64,000 bases of DNA from Bacillus sp. 491mf. Lineage in GTDB: Bacteria > Bacillota > Bacilli > Bacillales > Bacillaceae_G. The stretch lies in contig NZ_FOLV01000012.1 of the NCBI RefSeq assembly GCF_900112415.1, positions 48,106 to 112,105 on the forward strand, given 5' to 3'. The notes below the pieces were generated by a model. It was not told the DNA's origin and did no database searches. It was given only the letters and a program-made list of their open reading frames with translations. Positions 34,038 to 43,918 of the stretch are shown here, in pieces. The translations under genes and the position numbers were made by a program. Positions within the stretch are counted from its first letter, which is position 1; the number at the start of each line of letters is the position of its first letter.

Positions 34038-35333
34038 TTAAAAACAAATATGCCTAACTTTTTTCACAGGCGGAGTTTGATAACTTCCGTTTAAAATACG
34101 AAAATTCGGTTGATAGTAACGCATAACTAAATTGAAATTCCCTTTTGGAACTGGTAACCAATTTGATTCTTTCCCCTTTGGCATTTCATGTTGCATATAA
34201 ATATCTAAAGAACCATTTTCATTATAAGTTAATCCTTTTGTCCGATCTCCGATTGCATAACGGTGGAGAATATTTTTAATTAAATAAAAATCCACATTAT
34301 ATACGGTTACTGACCAAAACGCATCCACTTCTGGAAGATTGTCTTTTTCAAAATGTAAAATATATTTCTGTTTCCCGGTTAATTCTTCTCCCATATCATC
34401 TATAAATGATCTTTGATAAATGGACTCTTCCTTTACATTCGCCCCAAGACCCGAATAAGCAACAACAGCTCTTACTAAAAAATCTGCACCATATACACCA
34501 ATTTTATTTGAGTATAGCCAGCCATTTCTTGCTTTTACAAATTGATTACTAGATTTAATAATATTCGCTGCGTCCTTTATCGCACGGTTCACTCCTTTTA
34601 AAATATCTAAATTTATGTTTTGAAATGTAGTTGATTCAAAAGGATTAATTCTAATATATTTAAAAGTCTGAAACAACATTTGCTCTTCCAGTGGAGGAGG
34701 ATTCTTTCGTATCTCTCTATTTAGTATTTCAATAAATTCAATAGCTGATAAATCTTCTATCGCAGTTGTAGATAATATGTTGTCTTTATGTTCTTTTACT
34801 ATAGGACTATTTCCACTTAAAGTTGTAAAAATAAACTGTTTCTGCAGCTCTCGAACTCTAGAAATGTCTTCATCACCTCTCACTAATATACGCCCTAAAG
34901 CCCATACAGTGTTTGTTGGAGCTGTAATTCTTATTATTTCAGAAGGTAATGTTCCTTTCCAATAAGGACCAACTATAGCGAAACGTCCTTTTGCTGTACC
35001 TGTTTTTCTTCTTCCTATATTCGCGAATGTGTTCGTCCAAGCATCTAATAACTGCACTGTATAATACCGATCATGCGTATTCGGAACGTGTAATATTACA
35101 GGTTGCCCTGAAACATCTAACCAAGCGTACATATACAAAGTATCTACATTAGGAGACACGATGAATTTTTCAGCTGGATTCGCTAATTCTTCTTTGTATA
35201 CAAATTGATTGAGTACTAATCCATTTTCTATGGGGGCGGTGAGTTGTCTCGTTCTATTTACTACTAACAAGGGATATCCATAAATATAAGCTTGCAGCCC
35301 GATACTATAAGCTAAATTTTCGATTGAGGACAT
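34038..35333 (-). CDS. DUF1254/DUF1214 domain protein
   Basis: About 431 residues. The DUF1254 part contains YIYGYPLLVVNRTRQ, NQFVYKEEL, VVSPNVDTLYMYAWLDVSGQPVILHVPN (close to this form) and RYYTVQLLDAWTNTFANIGRR. The C-terminal DUF1214 part has FWSVTVYNVDFYLI and the closing NLVMRYYQPNF. Function is unknown. No signal peptide is seen, although many relatives are exported. ATG 35333 follows GAGGGGGACC. Gene stands alone between repeats and the LCP gene. Confidence 0.85.
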   Translation of the reverse strand: MSSIENLAYSIGLQAYIYGYPLLVVNRTRQLTAPIENGLVLNQFVYKEELANPAEKFIVSPNVDTLYMYAWLDVSGQPVILHVPNTHDRYYTVQLLDAWTNTFANIGRRKTGTAKGRFAIVGPYWKGTLPSEIIRITAPTNTVWALGRILVRGDEDISRVRELQKQFIFTTLSGNSPIVKEHKDNILSTTAIEDLSAIEFIEILNREIRKNPPPLEEQMLFQTFKYIRINPFESTTFQNINLDILKGVNRAIKDAANIIKSSNQFVKARNGWLYSNKIGVYGADFLVRAVVAYSGLGANVKEESIYQRSFIDDMGEELTGKQKYILHFEKDNLPEVDAFWSVTVYNVDFYLIKNILHRYAIGDRTKGLTYNENGSLDIYMQHEMPKGKESNWLPVPKGNFNLVMRYYQPNFRILNGSYQTPPVKKVRHICF

Positions 35334-35493
35334 GGTCCCCCTCCTCATTTTTTACAAATATGTCCTCCTAAACGAGTTTGCTTTGCACCCTTTCTATCCT
35401 TCTCATTCTATACCTACAAAAATATATTGCTTGCGATGCAAAAATAATCATGTCAAAGCTGGTTTTTCTAAAAAGCATTTATAACCGAATAGT

Positions 35494-35534
35494 AAATAAG
35501 AAAAGGCTGGCAAAAAGCCAACCTTTTCTTATTT
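35494..35534. terminator. Bidirectional terminator at the LCP gene end
   Basis: AAATAAGAAAAGG-TGGC / GCCA-CCTTTTCTTATTT with loop AAAAA; it overlaps the LCP stop codon. Confidence 0.82.
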
Positions 35535-36536
35535 ATTAGATTCTGATTTCCCAGAAATTCCAAGATGATCATTCAATTGTTTCGATATTCCTTTTACATT
35601 TTGCTCGTCTGGTTGATAATAATAAATACCTTTAATACGTTTGTCTGTTCCTTGTACTTGTATCTTTTCTAATTTTAAGTCTGTTCCTGCCATATTTTTT
35701 GTAATTGCTAGCATATCATTGAATGTTAAGTTTGTTTTCAAGTTTTGATCCACTGCATCTAATAATGAACTAAGCTTTGTAATGGAATTAACTGATACTG
35801 CTTTTTTGATAATTGTTTCAATTACAAGTTGTTGTCTTTGACCACGCATTGCATCGCTATCGATTTTCCGTGTTCTAGCTAGCGCAAGCGATTGTTCTCC
35901 ATTTAAATGTTGGTACCCTTTTTCAAGATGGATGGCACCAGCTTGGTCTTTACTATTTTGTTCTGTAAAAGTAACCGGCACATCCAAATCAATTCCACCA
36001 AGTGAATCTACTATTTTGATGAACGATTCAAAATTAAATTTCACATAATAATCAACAGGTACATTTAAAAAACGTTCCACCGTTTCGCGCGTACTTTCCA
36101 CTCCACCAAATACGTGCGCATGTGTAATTTTATCTACTTTCTTTCGAGACGGTATATATACGCGCGAATCACGAGGAATGCTCACTAATTTTACCGATTT
36201 ATCATTTTTATTAATCGTTGCCAATAATAACGCATCCGTACGAACCGCTTCACCATATTGGCTTTTTCTTTTCTCACTTTCATCAACACCCATTATTAAA
36301 ATAGAAATATTATCTTTTACAGGCGCCACCTCTGTATCACGTTTATCAGATTTATTTATTTCTGCATAAGAATTACTTACAACCGCTTTTGCTTTACTAT
36401 ATATAAAGAAACTGTAACCTATTCCTCCTGTGACGAGAAACAGCACAGAAATTATCAAAAGCCATAAAAAAACTCTTTTTTTAGAGCGTTTTTTTTTCAA
36501 TTCACTTCTACTTGTTGCTTCCATGTCTGCTTTCAT
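35529..36536 (-). CDS. LytR-CpsA-Psr (LCP) family protein
   Basis: 335 residues. A basic N-terminus (KKKRSKKR) precedes one membrane helix (VFLWLLIISVLFLVTGGIGYSF, about residues 21-42). The outer LCP domain has ILIMGVDESEKR, RTDALLLATINKNDKSVKLVSIPRDSRVYIP and the Arg-rich LALARTRKIDSDAMRGQRQQ that grips the polyprenyl pyrophosphate. LCP enzymes attach teichoic acids or other polymers to peptidoglycan at the cell surface. B. cereus has several, and which one this is cannot be told. Confidence 0.92.
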   Translation of the reverse strand: MKADMEATSRSELKKKRSKKRVFLWLLIISVLFLVTGGIGYSFFIYSKAKAVVSNSYAEINKSDKRDTEVAPVKDNISILIMGVDESEKRKSQYGEAVRTDALLLATINKNDKSVKLVSIPRDSRVYIPSRKKVDKITHAHVFGGVESTRETVERFLNVPVDYYVKFNFESFIKIVDSLGGIDLDVPVTFTEQNSKDQAGAIHLEKGYQHLNGEQSLALARTRKIDSDAMRGQRQQLVIETIIKKAVSVNSITKLSSLLDAVDQNLKTNLTFNDMLAITKNMAGTDLKLEKIQVQGTDKRIKGIYYYQPDEQNVKGISKQLNDHLGISGKSESNK

Positions 36537-36672
36537 TTCACTTCTCCTTTCAGAACATCTTCTTTTAGTTTAATTGAAATGTAACATTTTTTGTATCGAA
36601 TTATATTTCAGCAACCTTACGTTTTTGTAAGGTTTTATCATTTGCCATTCATAATTTTTTGCTATCCAAACA

Positions 36673-36713
36673 AAAAAGATCTAGCCTTCAATCATTTGAA
36701 GGCTAGATCTTTT
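36673..36713. terminator. Bidirectional terminator at the YitT gene end
   Basis: AAAAGATCTAGCCTTCAA / TTGAAGGCTAGATCTTTT with a 4 nt loop. Confidence 0.85.
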
Positions 36714-37545
36714 AACTTGCTTTAAAGCCACCACCTAATACATCTCGTACATCATGAATAACGACAAAGGCATTTTGATCTTTTCGGCTCACTACTTGTT
36801 TTAATTGAACGAGTTCTTGTTTATTAATAACAACATATAACACTTCCTTATTATTTCCTGTGTAACCGCCTCGTCCTTCCAGTACTGTTACACCACGTGT
36901 CATATTTTGCATAACGGCTTCTCGAATTATATCTGGATAATTTGAAATAATAGTCACTGCTGTTTTTGTATTTAACCCTTCCACAATAAAATCAATAACC
37001 TTTGCACCGATAAAGACCGCTACAAGTGTATACATAGCTTTCTCTTGCCCAATAATAAATACTGAGCCAGCAATAACAACGATATCGATAATGAGTACAC
37101 CTTTTCCAACACTCCAGCCTAAATATTGATTTGCCAACCTAGCTATGATAGCTGAACCGCCTGATGTACCACCCGCACGGAACATACATCCTAAACCAAT
37201 ACCAACAAACACACCTGCAAATAGAGCTGCTAATAATGTATCATTATTTACCGGAGTTGCCACACCTTCTGTAATATATAAAAAGAAAGATGTAGATATA
37301 ATCCCAAGAATTGTATACACCATCGTTTTCTTATCAAAAAATTTGTAACCAATTGCAAGTAAAACAGCATTCATTATTAAGTTTACAGTACCAGGAGACC
37401 AGTCAAATAAATAGTAAGTAATTACCGTAAGACCGATAATTCCTCCTTCTGATAATCGGTTTGGAATTGCAAAATAGTTAATTCCAATCGCGAATAATAA
37501 CGATCCAACTACAACAAGTATAATTTCTTTCATACGTTCATTCAT
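36712..37545 (-). CDS. YitT family membrane protein
   Basis: 277 residues. Five to six membrane helices, with the family opening IILVVVGSLLFAIGINYFAIPNRLSEGGIIGL, and a C-terminal DUF2179 domain (TAVTIISNYPDIIREAVMQ; TRGVTVLEGRGGYTGNNKEVLYVV). DUF2179 resembles ligand-binding ACT-like folds. Function unknown. ATG 37545 has GGGAGGAAAACGTA upstream; a longer frame to 37647 only overlaps the LysR gene. It lies 64 bp after that LysR gene on the same strand. Confidence 0.88.
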   Translation of the reverse strand: MNERMKEIILVVVGSLLFAIGINYFAIPNRLSEGGIIGLTVITYYLFDWSPGTVNLIMNAVLLAIGYKFFDKKTMVYTILGIISTSFFLYITEGVATPVNNDTLLAALFAGVFVGIGLGCMFRAGGTSGGSAIIARLANQYLGWSVGKGVLIIDIVVIAGSVFIIGQEKAMYTLVAVFIGAKVIDFIVEGLNTKTAVTIISNYPDIIREAVMQNMTRGVTVLEGRGGYTGNNKEVLYVVINKQELVQLKQVVSRKDQNAFVVIHDVRDVLGGGFKAS

Positions 37546-37609
37546 TACGTTTTCCTCCCGTCTATTCTTAGGTGTTTCTTTTCTTCTAATCTCTATACAC
37601 CTTAGGAAA

Positions 37610-38506
37610 CTAAATTGTCTCTCTCCAGTTCTCTGCATGTTTCTCAATCATTTCTATTAGTTTCTTCATCGCTGGAGTTAACCATTTATTTTTATGATAT
37701 GCCAGTTCAGTTGTCACAAAATCCTCACTGTACTTCCATGGCAGCGCGATTAACTTTCCACGCTCAATCTCTTCCTTAACTGTAATAAACGGTAAATACG
37801 ATAACCCTAACCCGCACATTACAGTTTGTTTAATTGCCTCTATACTCCAAAAATGAATACGCGAACAGTTAACCCCTTCTTCTTTTATCCATTTTTCTAG
37901 TAAGTCTCGATAACTTCCTGGCTCAGTAAGCAATAACATTTCTCCTTCTAAATCAGAAGGAGTAACATCTTTTTGCTTCGTTAACGGATGCCCCGGCGGA
38001 GCAACAAGCACAATCGCTTCTCTAACAAGTGAATGAGTGACAATATCTACACCTAGTTTTTCTGGATTTGTAAATAAAGCAAAATCAAATTTCCCTGACT
38101 TTAATTCATTATGCAACTCCTGGCTCTCTGATGGTTGTAAAATGATATGGACATGCGGATACTTCTTTTTAAATTCATATAAAATAACAGGTAATCGATA
38201 TATCATTAAAGACTCATTTGCCCCAATACGTATCGTTCCCGATGGTTTGCCGTTTAATTGAGATGATTCTAGTGCCTCATTTGATAATGCCAATATTTTT
38301 TGTGCGTAAGAAAGCATATGCTTTCCTACTTCAGTTAAAACGACCTTTTTTCCGAGGCGATCAAACAACGGGCTTCCAATTTCTTCTTCCAAAGATTGAA
38401 TATGATTAGTGATTGTTGATTGTGTATACCCGAGTCTTTCTCCAGCCCGTGTAAATCCACCGCTCTCCGCTACAATAATAAAAGTTTTCAAATGGCGTAG
38501 CTCCAT
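37610..38506 (-). CDS. LysR-family transcriptional regulator
   Basis: 298 residues. N-terminal helix-turn-helix: FIIVAESGGFTRAGERLGYTQSTITNHIQSLEEEIGSPLFDRLGKKVVLTEVG (in parts). The effector domain begins near residue 90 (IRIGANESLMIYRLP). Inducer unknown. It precedes yitT in the same direction, so it may regulate it or itself. The upstream ATAAA-N6-TTTAT element is a possible site. GGAGG lies before ATG 38506. Confidence 0.92.
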   Translation of the reverse strand: MELRHLKTFIIVAESGGFTRAGERLGYTQSTITNHIQSLEEEIGSPLFDRLGKKVVLTEVGKHMLSYAQKILALSNEALESSQLNGKPSGTIRIGANESLMIYRLPVILYEFKKKYPHVHIILQPSESQELHNELKSGKFDFALFTNPEKLGVDIVTHSLVREAIVLVAPPGHPLTKQKDVTPSDLEGEMLLLTEPGSYRDLLEKWIKEEGVNCSRIHFWSIEAIKQTVMCGLGLSYLPFITVKEEIERGKLIALPWKYSEDFVTTELAYHKNKWLTPAMKKLIEMIEKHAENWRETI

Positions 38507-38550
38507 AATAATGCCTCCTGTTGTACAATCATTATTTCATCTTCAATAGC

Positions 38551-38566
38551 ATAAATTACGGTTTAT
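38551..38566. promoter_or_regulatory. Possible LysR operator
   Basis: ATAAATTACGGTTTAT: inverted repeat ATAAA / TTTAT around 6 bp, of the T-N11-A class, 45 bp upstream of the LysR start. Confidence 0.4.
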
Positions 38567-38679
38567 GTATGTATAAAGATTACAAGATTTTTGTATCATC
38601 AACTTATTGTTATAACTACATATCCATCATAATGAAAAATGGTATTAGAAAATATATAAAGTAAAACCTTTTCTCAAAC

Positions 38680-38725
38680 ACCTATGAAGCTAACTATTCT
38701 CATAGAAATAGTTAGCTTCATAGGT
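38680..38725. repeat. Perfect 19 bp inverted repeat with 8 nt loop
   Basis: Arms ACCTATGAAGCTAACTATT and AATAGTTAGCTTCATAGGT around CTCATAGA. No T run follows on either strand, so it is not an ordinary terminator. It lies in the gene-poor 38567-39252 stretch, which otherwise shows only AT-rich sequence and a weak minus-strand frame (38933-39115) without a ribosome binding site. Confidence 0.65.
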
Positions 38726-39252
38726 AAACTTTATACATTCTTAATCTTTCACATCTAAATTAAAAACGAAAGATATTAAATAATAATCCTATACACTCAC
38801 CTAATCGCTATTATATATTTATATTGGAAATAAATAAAATGAATTATTTTAATTAAAACCATTAATAAAAATGATGGATGGATTAATCAAAAAACATGTA
38901 ATTATATTCACACACTTCTCTTCACTATCATTTTATAAAATGATAGCTATAGTGAATAACCACTTCTTCATGTTCTCTCCATCAGCAATTACTAAATCGA
39001 AGTATATTTTAGTTTCCAATATATCTAACATTAAGTTTCCTTTACAAACCACACAACCATCTGCTATTATTACCTGGTACTTAAAACTAGTTATACCCAA
39101 TCTATTAAACATCAAAAAAACTTAACTTATATAAATTTATATTCATCATCTATTTCAATTTTCCAAGCATAATCGGTGCCTTAGCTTACTAGTAATAACA
39201 ACATTTTAGTAGAACATATTTTTTCTACAATAGAATTGAAAGGGGCATACTT

Positions 39253-40017
39253 TTGCAAACAAAAAAAGATTTTGAGAAAAAAACTATTATATTCATTCAT
39301 GGATTAGTTGGAAATCGTCGTGCATTTAAAAAGGAGTGTAAATTATTTTCCTCTTCTTATAACATCATCACGTACGATTTACTTGGTCATGGTGATGACA
39401 AAGGACAAGCCATTGATTTTTCTTTAGATCGATTAGTAGATCAATTGTCAGATTTATATGAAAAAGAAGGAATCCAACAAGCTCACATTTGTGCCCTAAG
39501 CTACGGATGCTATATTGCTACTATATTTGCACATAAGTATCCAGAAAAAGTATTGAGTCTATGTCATATTGGAGGTCATTACAATAACCCCTCTAAGTTA
39601 TTTAATGTCTTTAAAAAGTTTTGGGACAAACGAAATAATGAGTACTCTTCTTGGCTTAATCAGTATGCTAGTACTATATTTCCAAGTGGCATTCTAAAAG
39701 CAAACCCATTTGCGATCGTTTCCAAAAATATTTACTATCGATTTGGATTACAATTACACAGATCTATTATTCGAGAGTCACTACGGCATCGTTTAGAATT
39801 CGATTTAAAATCCCGATTACGAGAACTCACGCAACCAATTTTATGGGTAATGGGAGAACATGATCATCTCTATAAATCTTGTTTATTTGATTTGAAATCC
39901 ATTCTTCCAAATGTTTCATATAAAGAAATTCCATTAGCTGGTCATGCTGCAAATATTTTTCGCCCAAATTATTTTTACGATTTGTACTCTCAATTTTTAC
40001 AACGTACATCATCATAA
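39253..40017 (+). CDS. Alpha/beta hydrolase
   Basis: 254 residues. The oxyanion motif IIFIHGLVGNRRAF is at about residues 12-25. The nucleophile elbow is ALSYGCY, i.e. S-Y-G-C in place of the usual G-x-S-x-G with Ala/Leu before Ser; acid Asp in MGEHDHLY and His in LAGHAANIF complete the triad. Substrate unknown. The start is TTG 39253 with AAAGGGG 7 nt upstream, since no ATG fits. A hairpin follows. Confidence 0.87.
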   Translation: MQTKKDFEKKTIIFIHGLVGNRRAFKKECKLFSSSYNIITYDLLGHGDDKGQAIDFSLDRLVDQLSDLYEKEGIQQAHICALSYGCYIATIFAHKYPEKVLSLCHIGGHYNNPSKLFNVFKKFWDKRNNEYSSWLNQYASTIFPSGILKANPFAIVSKNIYYRFGLQLHRSIIRESLRHRLEFDLKSRLRELTQPILWVMGEHDHLYKSCLFDLKSILPNVSYKEIPLAGHAANIFRPNYFYDLYSQFLQRTSS

Positions 40018-40026
40018 TATATGAAA

Positions 40027-40056
40027 GAGAGTCGCAAACTAACGCGACTCTCTTCT
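40027..40056 (+). terminator. Terminator after the hydrolase gene
   Basis: Stem GAGAGTCGC / GCGACTCTC with 8 nt loop, then TTCTCAT, a weak T tail. Confidence 0.6.
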
Positions 40057-40207
40057 CATATGTAAATTATATTTATTTACAGTCTCACTTTTCTATACTT
40101 ATCTAGTCCATATTTTTAAAATTTGTATACATATAGAAATATATTAAAAAATAATGTTCTTCACATCAAAGTGAAATCAAGTGAAAAGTTATTCATTCGC
40201 TATTACT

Positions 40208-42019
40208 CTACTTTTTAATACTCTTCACTACAAGCGAGGTATATGCATCTTCCCCTGCTTTCGTCAAATGGACCCCATCTGGTTCAAAATATTCCTTCTT
40301 CCCAGCACTTGCTGAATTCCAATCAACTAGCGTAATATTTGAGAATTTTGACGCTGTTTCTTTTAACTTGTTATTCACCACTGATTCCCATGGACGCGGC
40401 ACTCTTGTATTCACCAATATAACTTTACGCTCATTACCTATTGATTGCATTAATGATGATATTTGCTCAGTCGTAAATGCTCCGTTTGTACCCAATCCAA
40501 TAATAATACACTGACCTAAAGAACCCTCTTTTTTCATTCTATTAACCGCAGCAGTCGCTTCAGACATTTGCCTTCCAATCTTCGCATCAATCTTAATATT
40601 AGGAAAAACATTTTTTAAATTGGAAGAGACATCGATCATAATTGAATCTCCAATAGCTGTAATCGATGCAGATTCTTTAGACCCCGTAGAATTCACTTCT
40701 TCTTTGCTTTGCGATGGTTTATCAGCTGGTTCTTCCCAAACTACGTTTGGATGTTTAGGCTGATCTTTTTGCTCTGTTTGTACCGACTCTACTTTGTTTT
40801 TAGAACTCTCTTTTGCTTTGCTTGCAGTCGTTAAGCCAAAACTTGCTGTCACAGTAACAAAGATCGCAAATGCTAAAACTAACTTACCAGCTAGCTCCAA
40901 ATTTCTTATTCTAAAGTTGCGCCAATGAAAGTTCTTCAACGCGCCTTTGCGAATTGGATTTTCGATAAATTTCCATGAAAGTTGCGCCATAAATATAATA
41001 AGAAAAAATTGAAAAATTGCTCTTGTAAGTTGAAATTCTCCAGCACTTCCTTGAGGACTTGTCAATGTGATTATCGGATAATGCCAAAGATAAATCCCAT
41101 AAGATCGAACACCAATCCAGCGTAAAGGTCTAAACCTTAAAAAGACACTAATACGGCTAGCTGGATGGGCAAGATTTGCTACTAATATTGCAGTAGCAAT
41201 CGATAAAAGGAACATTCCTCCGCGGTATAAGAATGGATCGTATTGATTCGTCTTCCAAAACATACCAAGAACAACAATAAGAGCTATTCCTCCAATTATA
41301 TCAAGAACAAGACGAGCCTTTGGAATAATTTTTTCAGCCAATCTACTGCTCGGCCAAATGAAAGCAAGTGCTGCACCAATCAGTAAGGCAAACGCTCTTG
41401 TATCGGTACCATAATAAACTCTACTTGGATCATCTCCTGGTACATAGATTATCGCCATCGCGACAGCTGAAGCAATCGCTCCGAGAAAAATAAATAATGT
41501 TAGACGTGATTGTTTTTTTACATAAGAAAGGCCAAAACCAATGATAAGCGGCCAAACTACATAAAACTGTTCCTCAACAGCTAACGACCAAAAATGATTT
41601 AGTGGAGAAACTGTACCGAAGCTATCAAAATATGATAATTTGTGATAAATGTACCACCAGTTACTAAAATAAAATATAGCAGCTACAGAATCTCCACGCA
41701 TTTTCCAAAGTATCGAGCTATGGAAAATTGTAATCCACGCTAATGTTATAACAAGCATGACAAGCATCCCTGGAAGCAATCTCCTTGCCCGGCGCAACCA
41801 GAAATCCTTTAAGTCAATTCTCCCTTTTTCCTTCCATTCAACAGCAAGAATATCCGTAATTAAATAACCCGAAAGTACAAAAAACACAGTAACACCTAAA
41901 AATCCTCCAGGCAACCAATTAAAATTAATATGATACAAAATAACACCTAGTATGGCTAGGCCCCTTAAACTGTCTAATCCAACCATATAACGACTATTCT
42001 TCTTTACTGGTGTGGGCAT
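40208..42019 (-). CDS. OatA-like acyltransferase with C-terminal SGNH domain
   Basis: 603 residues. N-terminal acyltransferase-3 membrane domain (about residues 1-370, 10-11 helices), opening GLDSLRGLAILGVILYH with the catalytic His region, FLGVTVFFVLSGYLITDIL and RRARRLLPGM. A Lys/Glu-rich linker (about 400-445) leads to an extracellular SGNH esterase-like domain: ITAIGDSIMID (Ser), LGTNG (Asn) and EPDGVHLTKAG (Asp, His). OatA-type enzymes O-acetylate peptidoglycan and give lysozyme resistance. B. cereus has several paralogs, so the target polymer is not certain. Confidence 0.9.
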   Translation of the reverse strand: MPTPVKKNSRYMVGLDSLRGLAILGVILYHINFNWLPGGFLGVTVFFVLSGYLITDILAVEWKEKGRIDLKDFWLRRARRLLPGMLVMLVITLAWITIFHSSILWKMRGDSVAAIFYFSNWWYIYHKLSYFDSFGTVSPLNHFWSLAVEEQFYVVWPLIIGFGLSYVKKQSRLTLFIFLGAIASAVAMAIIYVPGDDPSRVYYGTDTRAFALLIGAALAFIWPSSRLAEKIIPKARLVLDIIGGIALIVVLGMFWKTNQYDPFLYRGGMFLLSIATAILVANLAHPASRISVFLRFRPLRWIGVRSYGIYLWHYPIITLTSPQGSAGEFQLTRAIFQFFLIIFMAQLSWKFIENPIRKGALKNFHWRNFRIRNLELAGKLVLAFAIFVTVTASFGLTTASKAKESSKNKVESVQTEQKDQPKHPNVVWEEPADKPSQSKEEVNSTGSKESASITAIGDSIMIDVSSNLKNVFPNIKIDAKIGRQMSEATAAVNRMKKEGSLGQCIIIGLGTNGAFTTEQISSLMQSIGNERKVILVNTRVPRPWESVVNNKLKETASKFSNITLVDWNSASAGKKEYFEPDGVHLTKAGEDAYTSLVVKSIKK

Positions 42020-42444
42020 TCACAGTCACCCCCATCTTTCTCTAAAAACTATGTAAGTGTTTACAAACTCCTGCCGATCACACTAAAAAAGTATAAACGA
42101 AATTCAAAATAAAAGGTTTACAAAAATAGTACATTATCATAAAGAACATACTTATCTTGTATAATAATGCACACAATACATAAAATTTTACCATATCATT
42201 CATTATAATAAAATTGTTTGTGCAAATAAAATTAGATATTTTATTACTTTTCTTTTCCGAAATTGAAGTGTAAAAAGAATGGAATATCATACTAGACTCT
42301 TTAAATTCTCTTTAACAAATAAAGCGGGTTTCCATATTAAAGAAGAAATTCCACTTGTTAGTTCTTAATTAAGAACATATAATTAACATAAAATTAAATG
42401 GGAATTATATGAAAATTAAATATATTAAAATAAAGGAGATAGCT

Positions 42445-43464
42445 ATGATTGAACATATACACAAAGAAAAAATATCAGTTATTATTCCTATTTACAATGT
42501 AGAGGATTATCTTGAAAGATGTTTAAATACAGTGTGTGGACAATTATATAAAAACCTTGAAATTATTCTTATTGATGATGGCTCAACAGATAATTCCTTA
42601 CAAATTTGCAAGGAATCCGCAAAAAGAGAGGACAGGATTAAAGTTATCCACCAAAGCAATCAGGGTGTAAGTTCGGCAAGGAATATGGGTCTTGATGTAG
42701 CAACAGGTAATTATATTGCATTTGTTGACCCTGACGATTATATTCACCTTGATATGTATGAACGTTTATATTCATTACTTAAAAAGTACAATGCAGATAT
42801 GTCAGCTTGCTTTAGTAGAGGGTGCTGGGACAGTAATTACGCCGAACCTCCAAGAGATGATATTGAAATCAGCGTTTATGATAAAGTTGGTGCAATCAAG
42901 ACAGTGTTTGATCCAAAATATGAAATAAATGGCGTAGGAGTTGTTGTTTCTAACAAACTGTTTAAGAAAAATCTATTTAATAATCTTCGTTTCAACACTC
43001 AGTATAGACGTGCGGAAGATGAGCAAATTATTTGTTTTTTGTTGAAAAGGGTCAATAAATACGTGATTACTGATGAAAGGTTATATTACTATTTTAATCG
43101 TCCAAACAGCATACTTCATAGCAAATCAACCGACGTTCAGAATATTAAAGAACATTTGGATATGCTGAATATATACGTCGAGAGGCTAGCATTGTTCAGA
43201 GAGGACGAGTTCGATGATATTTATAATATCTGTTTACTTAATATGATGAATTTGACTATTACATCTTTTTTTAATATGAATGACAATAAAATTAAAAAAT
43301 CACTAGTCAAAAGCTATCGCGATCAGTTCAATGAATTTAGAAAAAGAATTTTCAGTGAATTAACTACAAAAGACAAAATTCGCTTTTTTACATTTAAAAT
43401 CTTCCCGCAAATGTATATATTGATACTTTTTGCCTCAAGAAAAAATCAGTCAAGTAACGTTTGA
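42445..43464 (+). CDS. Family 2 glycosyltransferase
   Basis: 339 residues. GT-A fold start KISVIIPIYNVEDYLERCLNTVCGQ, nucleotide-binding LIDDGSTDNS, SSARNMGLDVATGNYIAFVDPDDY with the DxD-like D-P-D-D metal site. The C-terminal half has a YRRAEDEQII catalytic-type ED and is helical. It probably adds sugars to a surface glycan. Its AT-rich codon use and lone setting, next to the decayed patch at 43.5-46.4 kb, suggest acquisition. AAAGGAGATAGCT precedes ATG 42445. Confidence 0.9.
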   Translation: MIEHIHKEKISVIIPIYNVEDYLERCLNTVCGQLYKNLEIILIDDGSTDNSLQICKESAKREDRIKVIHQSNQGVSSARNMGLDVATGNYIAFVDPDDYIHLDMYERLYSLLKKYNADMSACFSRGCWDSNYAEPPRDDIEISVYDKVGAIKTVFDPKYEINGVGVVVSNKLFKKNLFNNLRFNTQYRRAEDEQIICFLLKRVNKYVITDERLYYYFNRPNSILHSKSTDVQNIKEHLDMLNIYVERLALFREDEFDDIYNICLLNMMNLTITSFFNMNDNKIKKSLVKSYRDQFNEFRKRIFSELTTKDKIRFFTFKIFPQMYILILFASRKNQSSNV

Positions 43465-43639
43465 CATTATAAAAACTGTGATTGCTACTCTTACTCATAA
43501 ATAACCAGTAAAAAAAGCGAACACATAGACAATTTGAAGCGGAGAATCAAAAAATACCACAAAATATCATTATGTCTGGCTATCTGAATAATGGACCCTT
43601 TTTCATACTTTCTACGTTTCCTATATTCCCAGAAAAAAA

Positions 43640-43735
43640 TATTATAAAGTGAAACTTCCATCAATGGGGGGTTTTTCACCCACCACTTCTTTCGCGCTTG
43701 AGCTGGAGGTCTTCTCGCCATATATGATATAGTCC
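43640..43735. repeat. Partial copy of the AAAGTGAAACTT repeat
   Basis: AAAGTGAAACTTCCATCAATGGGGGGTTTTTC leads into CCACCACTTCTTTCGCGC and GAGCTGGAGG (quoted in pieces), resembling the left part of the repeat at 33473. A 90-codon minus-strand frame over it has no ribosome binding site and is taken as chance. Confidence 0.5.
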
Positions 43736-43789
43736 AGTCAAGTACACTTTTAATGGAACACATTTATATATTTTCAGTTCCGTTTATAT

Positions 43790-43918
43790 TCACTTTTGTT
43801 TCATTTGTTTCACCAATAATTGTTTTACTTCGTTATAAGTTAAACCAGAGTTCTTATTTAGCTCCTTCACTTCATCAATATCAGTACCAACAACAGTGTA
43901 CTTTTTCTTTTTGTTCAT
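43790..43918 (-). CDS. Small protein of 42 residues resembling a gamma-type SASP repeat unit
   Basis: MNKKKKYTVVGTDIDEVKEL begins the protein and NKNSGLTYNEVKQLLVKQMK follows. The T-D-I-x-E-V-K-x-x-N-x-x-S pattern resembles the repeated element of gamma-type small acid-soluble spore proteins. AAAAAGGATGTGCAAT precedes ATG 43918. It is too short for an intact SspE, so it could be a related small spore protein or an unrelated microprotein. It lies at the edge of the decayed patch. Confidence 0.55.
   Translation of the reverse strand: MNKKKKYTVVGTDIDEVKELNKNSGLTYNEVKQLLVKQMKQK

Noticed and set aside
38871-39125. Overlapping frames on both strands in a gene-poor stretch
   Set aside because: No ribosome binding site; neither has a recognisable domain. 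The minus-strand frame may be a remnant, but evidence is too weak.
42361-42376. Palindrome GTTCTTAATTAAGAAC upstream of the glycosyltransferase as a regulator site
   Set aside because: Short AT-rich palindrome with no adjacent regulator gene; could be chance.
43491-43763. 90-codon minus-strand frame over the 43.6 kb repeat
   Set aside because: No ribosome binding site, atypical composition and overlap with a dispersed repeat sequence.
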